In this document: piece by piece, positions 33,264 to 33,594 of the stretch
How the letters are laid out: every line of letters begins with the position of its first letter
Numbering within the stretch: position 1 is the stretch's first letter
Source of the DNA: Limnohabitans sp. Rim8
GTDB lineage: Bacteria; Pseudomonadota; Gammaproteobacteria; Burkholderiales; Burkholderiaceae_C
DNA: 33,594 nt
NCBI RefSeq assembly: GCF_945901735.1
Contig: NZ_CAMDLM010000035.1
Coordinates: 1 to 33,594, forward strand
Reading direction: 5' to 3'
The notes under the pieces: model-generated
Database searches by the model: none
Seen by the model: only the letters and a program-made list of their open reading frames with translations
What the model was told of the DNA's origin: nothing
Program-made: the position numbers and the translations under genes

Positions 33264-33594
33264 TCAATTGGAAGTCTTGGCTTTGACCCTGACCCCGCCG
33301 ATGACCCCCACCACCAGCAGCACAATGCCTGCCAGCGTCAACGGTTCAGGCCATTGGCCGCGCAGCCAAAAGGCAAAGGCCAGGGCTGACAGGGTTTCGA
33401 ACACGATGAGCTGTCCGGCCAGGGCGGTGGGCAGGCGTTGGCTGGCGGCATTCCAGCACAGGGTGCCCAGCCACGAGGCGAACAGCGCAATGGCCATCAT
33501 GAGCCCGATGAATTCGAGGGGGCGCGGTCCCAGGGGCATGGGCAGTGGGTTGTTCGTGGCGCTGCTCCACAGCCAGAACGCGGCATAGCCCAGC
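33264..33594 (-). CDS. EamA/DMT-type transporter, C-terminal part (cut by window edge)
   Basis: The frame is open to the window edge, giving at least 110 residues. Hydrophobic segments FIGLMMAIALFASWLGTLCWNAAS, ALAGQLIVFETLSALAFAFWL and LTLAGIVLLVVGVIGGV correspond to the last three or four membrane helices of a drug/metabolite (EamA) exporter. The pattern G(Q)LIVFETLSALAF is the typical second-half motif. It ends in a short basic tail, RVKAKTSN. It converges with the OsmC-YcaO gene across the REP-like elements. The substrate is unknown and the N-terminal part is outside the window. Confidence 0.8.
   Translation of the reverse strand, partial: LGYAAFWLWSSATNNPLPMPLGPRPLEFIGLMMAIALFASWLGTLCWNAASQRLPTALAGQLIVFETLSALAFAFWLRGQWPEPLTLAGIVLLVVGVIGGVRVKAKTSN

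Overview
The window is a gene-dense, fairly GC-rich stretch of a betaproteobacterial chromosome. The overall style (Liv-type ABC transporter with a built-in acyl-CoA ligase, an orphan Bug/TctC-type binding protein, TerC, NhaR-type LysR, OsmC-YcaO fusion) points to Burkholderiales, most likely Comamonadaceae. This is inference from family content, not from a marker gene. No rRNA, tRNA, CRISPR array, insertion sequence or phage gene is visible.

Layout: (1) 1-4842, plus strand: tail of a LivM-type permease, livG, livF, an AMP-forming acyl-CoA synthetase and a LivK-type binding protein, closed by a strong terminator. (2) 4843-6035: terC with a leader that may fold, then a terminator. (3) 6064-8389: an NhaR-like LysR regulator divergent from an MFS transporter. 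(4) 8423-19999, minus strand: a tightly coupled acyl-CoA operon. In transcription order it holds a lipoprotein S9 peptidase, acyl-CoA dehydrogenase 1, a TetR regulator, an enoyl/dienoyl-CoA-reductase-like SDR, carboxylase beta subunit, acyl-CoA dehydrogenase 2, enoyl-CoA hydratase, biotin-carrying carboxylase alpha subunit and acyl-CoA dehydrogenase 3. Five junctions are 4-base ATGA overlaps. (5) 20184-23565, plus strand: a thiolase and a FadB-type multifunctional beta-oxidation protein, divergent from region 4. A perfect 12-bp-arm palindrome lies between the two operons. (6) 23675-28476: a separate catabolic cluster (TauD-type dioxygenase, Bug-type binding protein, enolase-superfamily enzyme, atypical SDR) with a divergent LysR regulator. 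(7) 28648-29831: exported MsrB and lipoprotein MsrA. (8) 29982-30593: a HigBA/RelE-like toxin-antitoxin pair. (9) 30839-33049: an OsmC-YcaO fusion protein. (10) 33126-33227: three REP-like hairpins, then the end of an EamA/DMT-type transporter cut by the window edge.

How it may work together: the gene order SDR, carboxylase beta, acyl-CoA dehydrogenase, hydratase, carboxylase alpha matches the BCDEF core of the Pseudomonas acyclic-terpene (atu) cluster, as I recall it. It differs from the leucine (liu) cluster. I therefore infer that regions 4 and 5 degrade a branched, beta-methylated acyl-CoA: dehydrogenation, gamma-carboxylation of the enoyl-CoA, hydration, then beta-oxidation by the thiolase and FadB-type enzymes. 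The TetR protein encoded inside the operon is the obvious candidate to bind the shared palindrome. Region 1 could supply CoA-activated acids. Region 6 looks like an independent pathway of unknown substrate.
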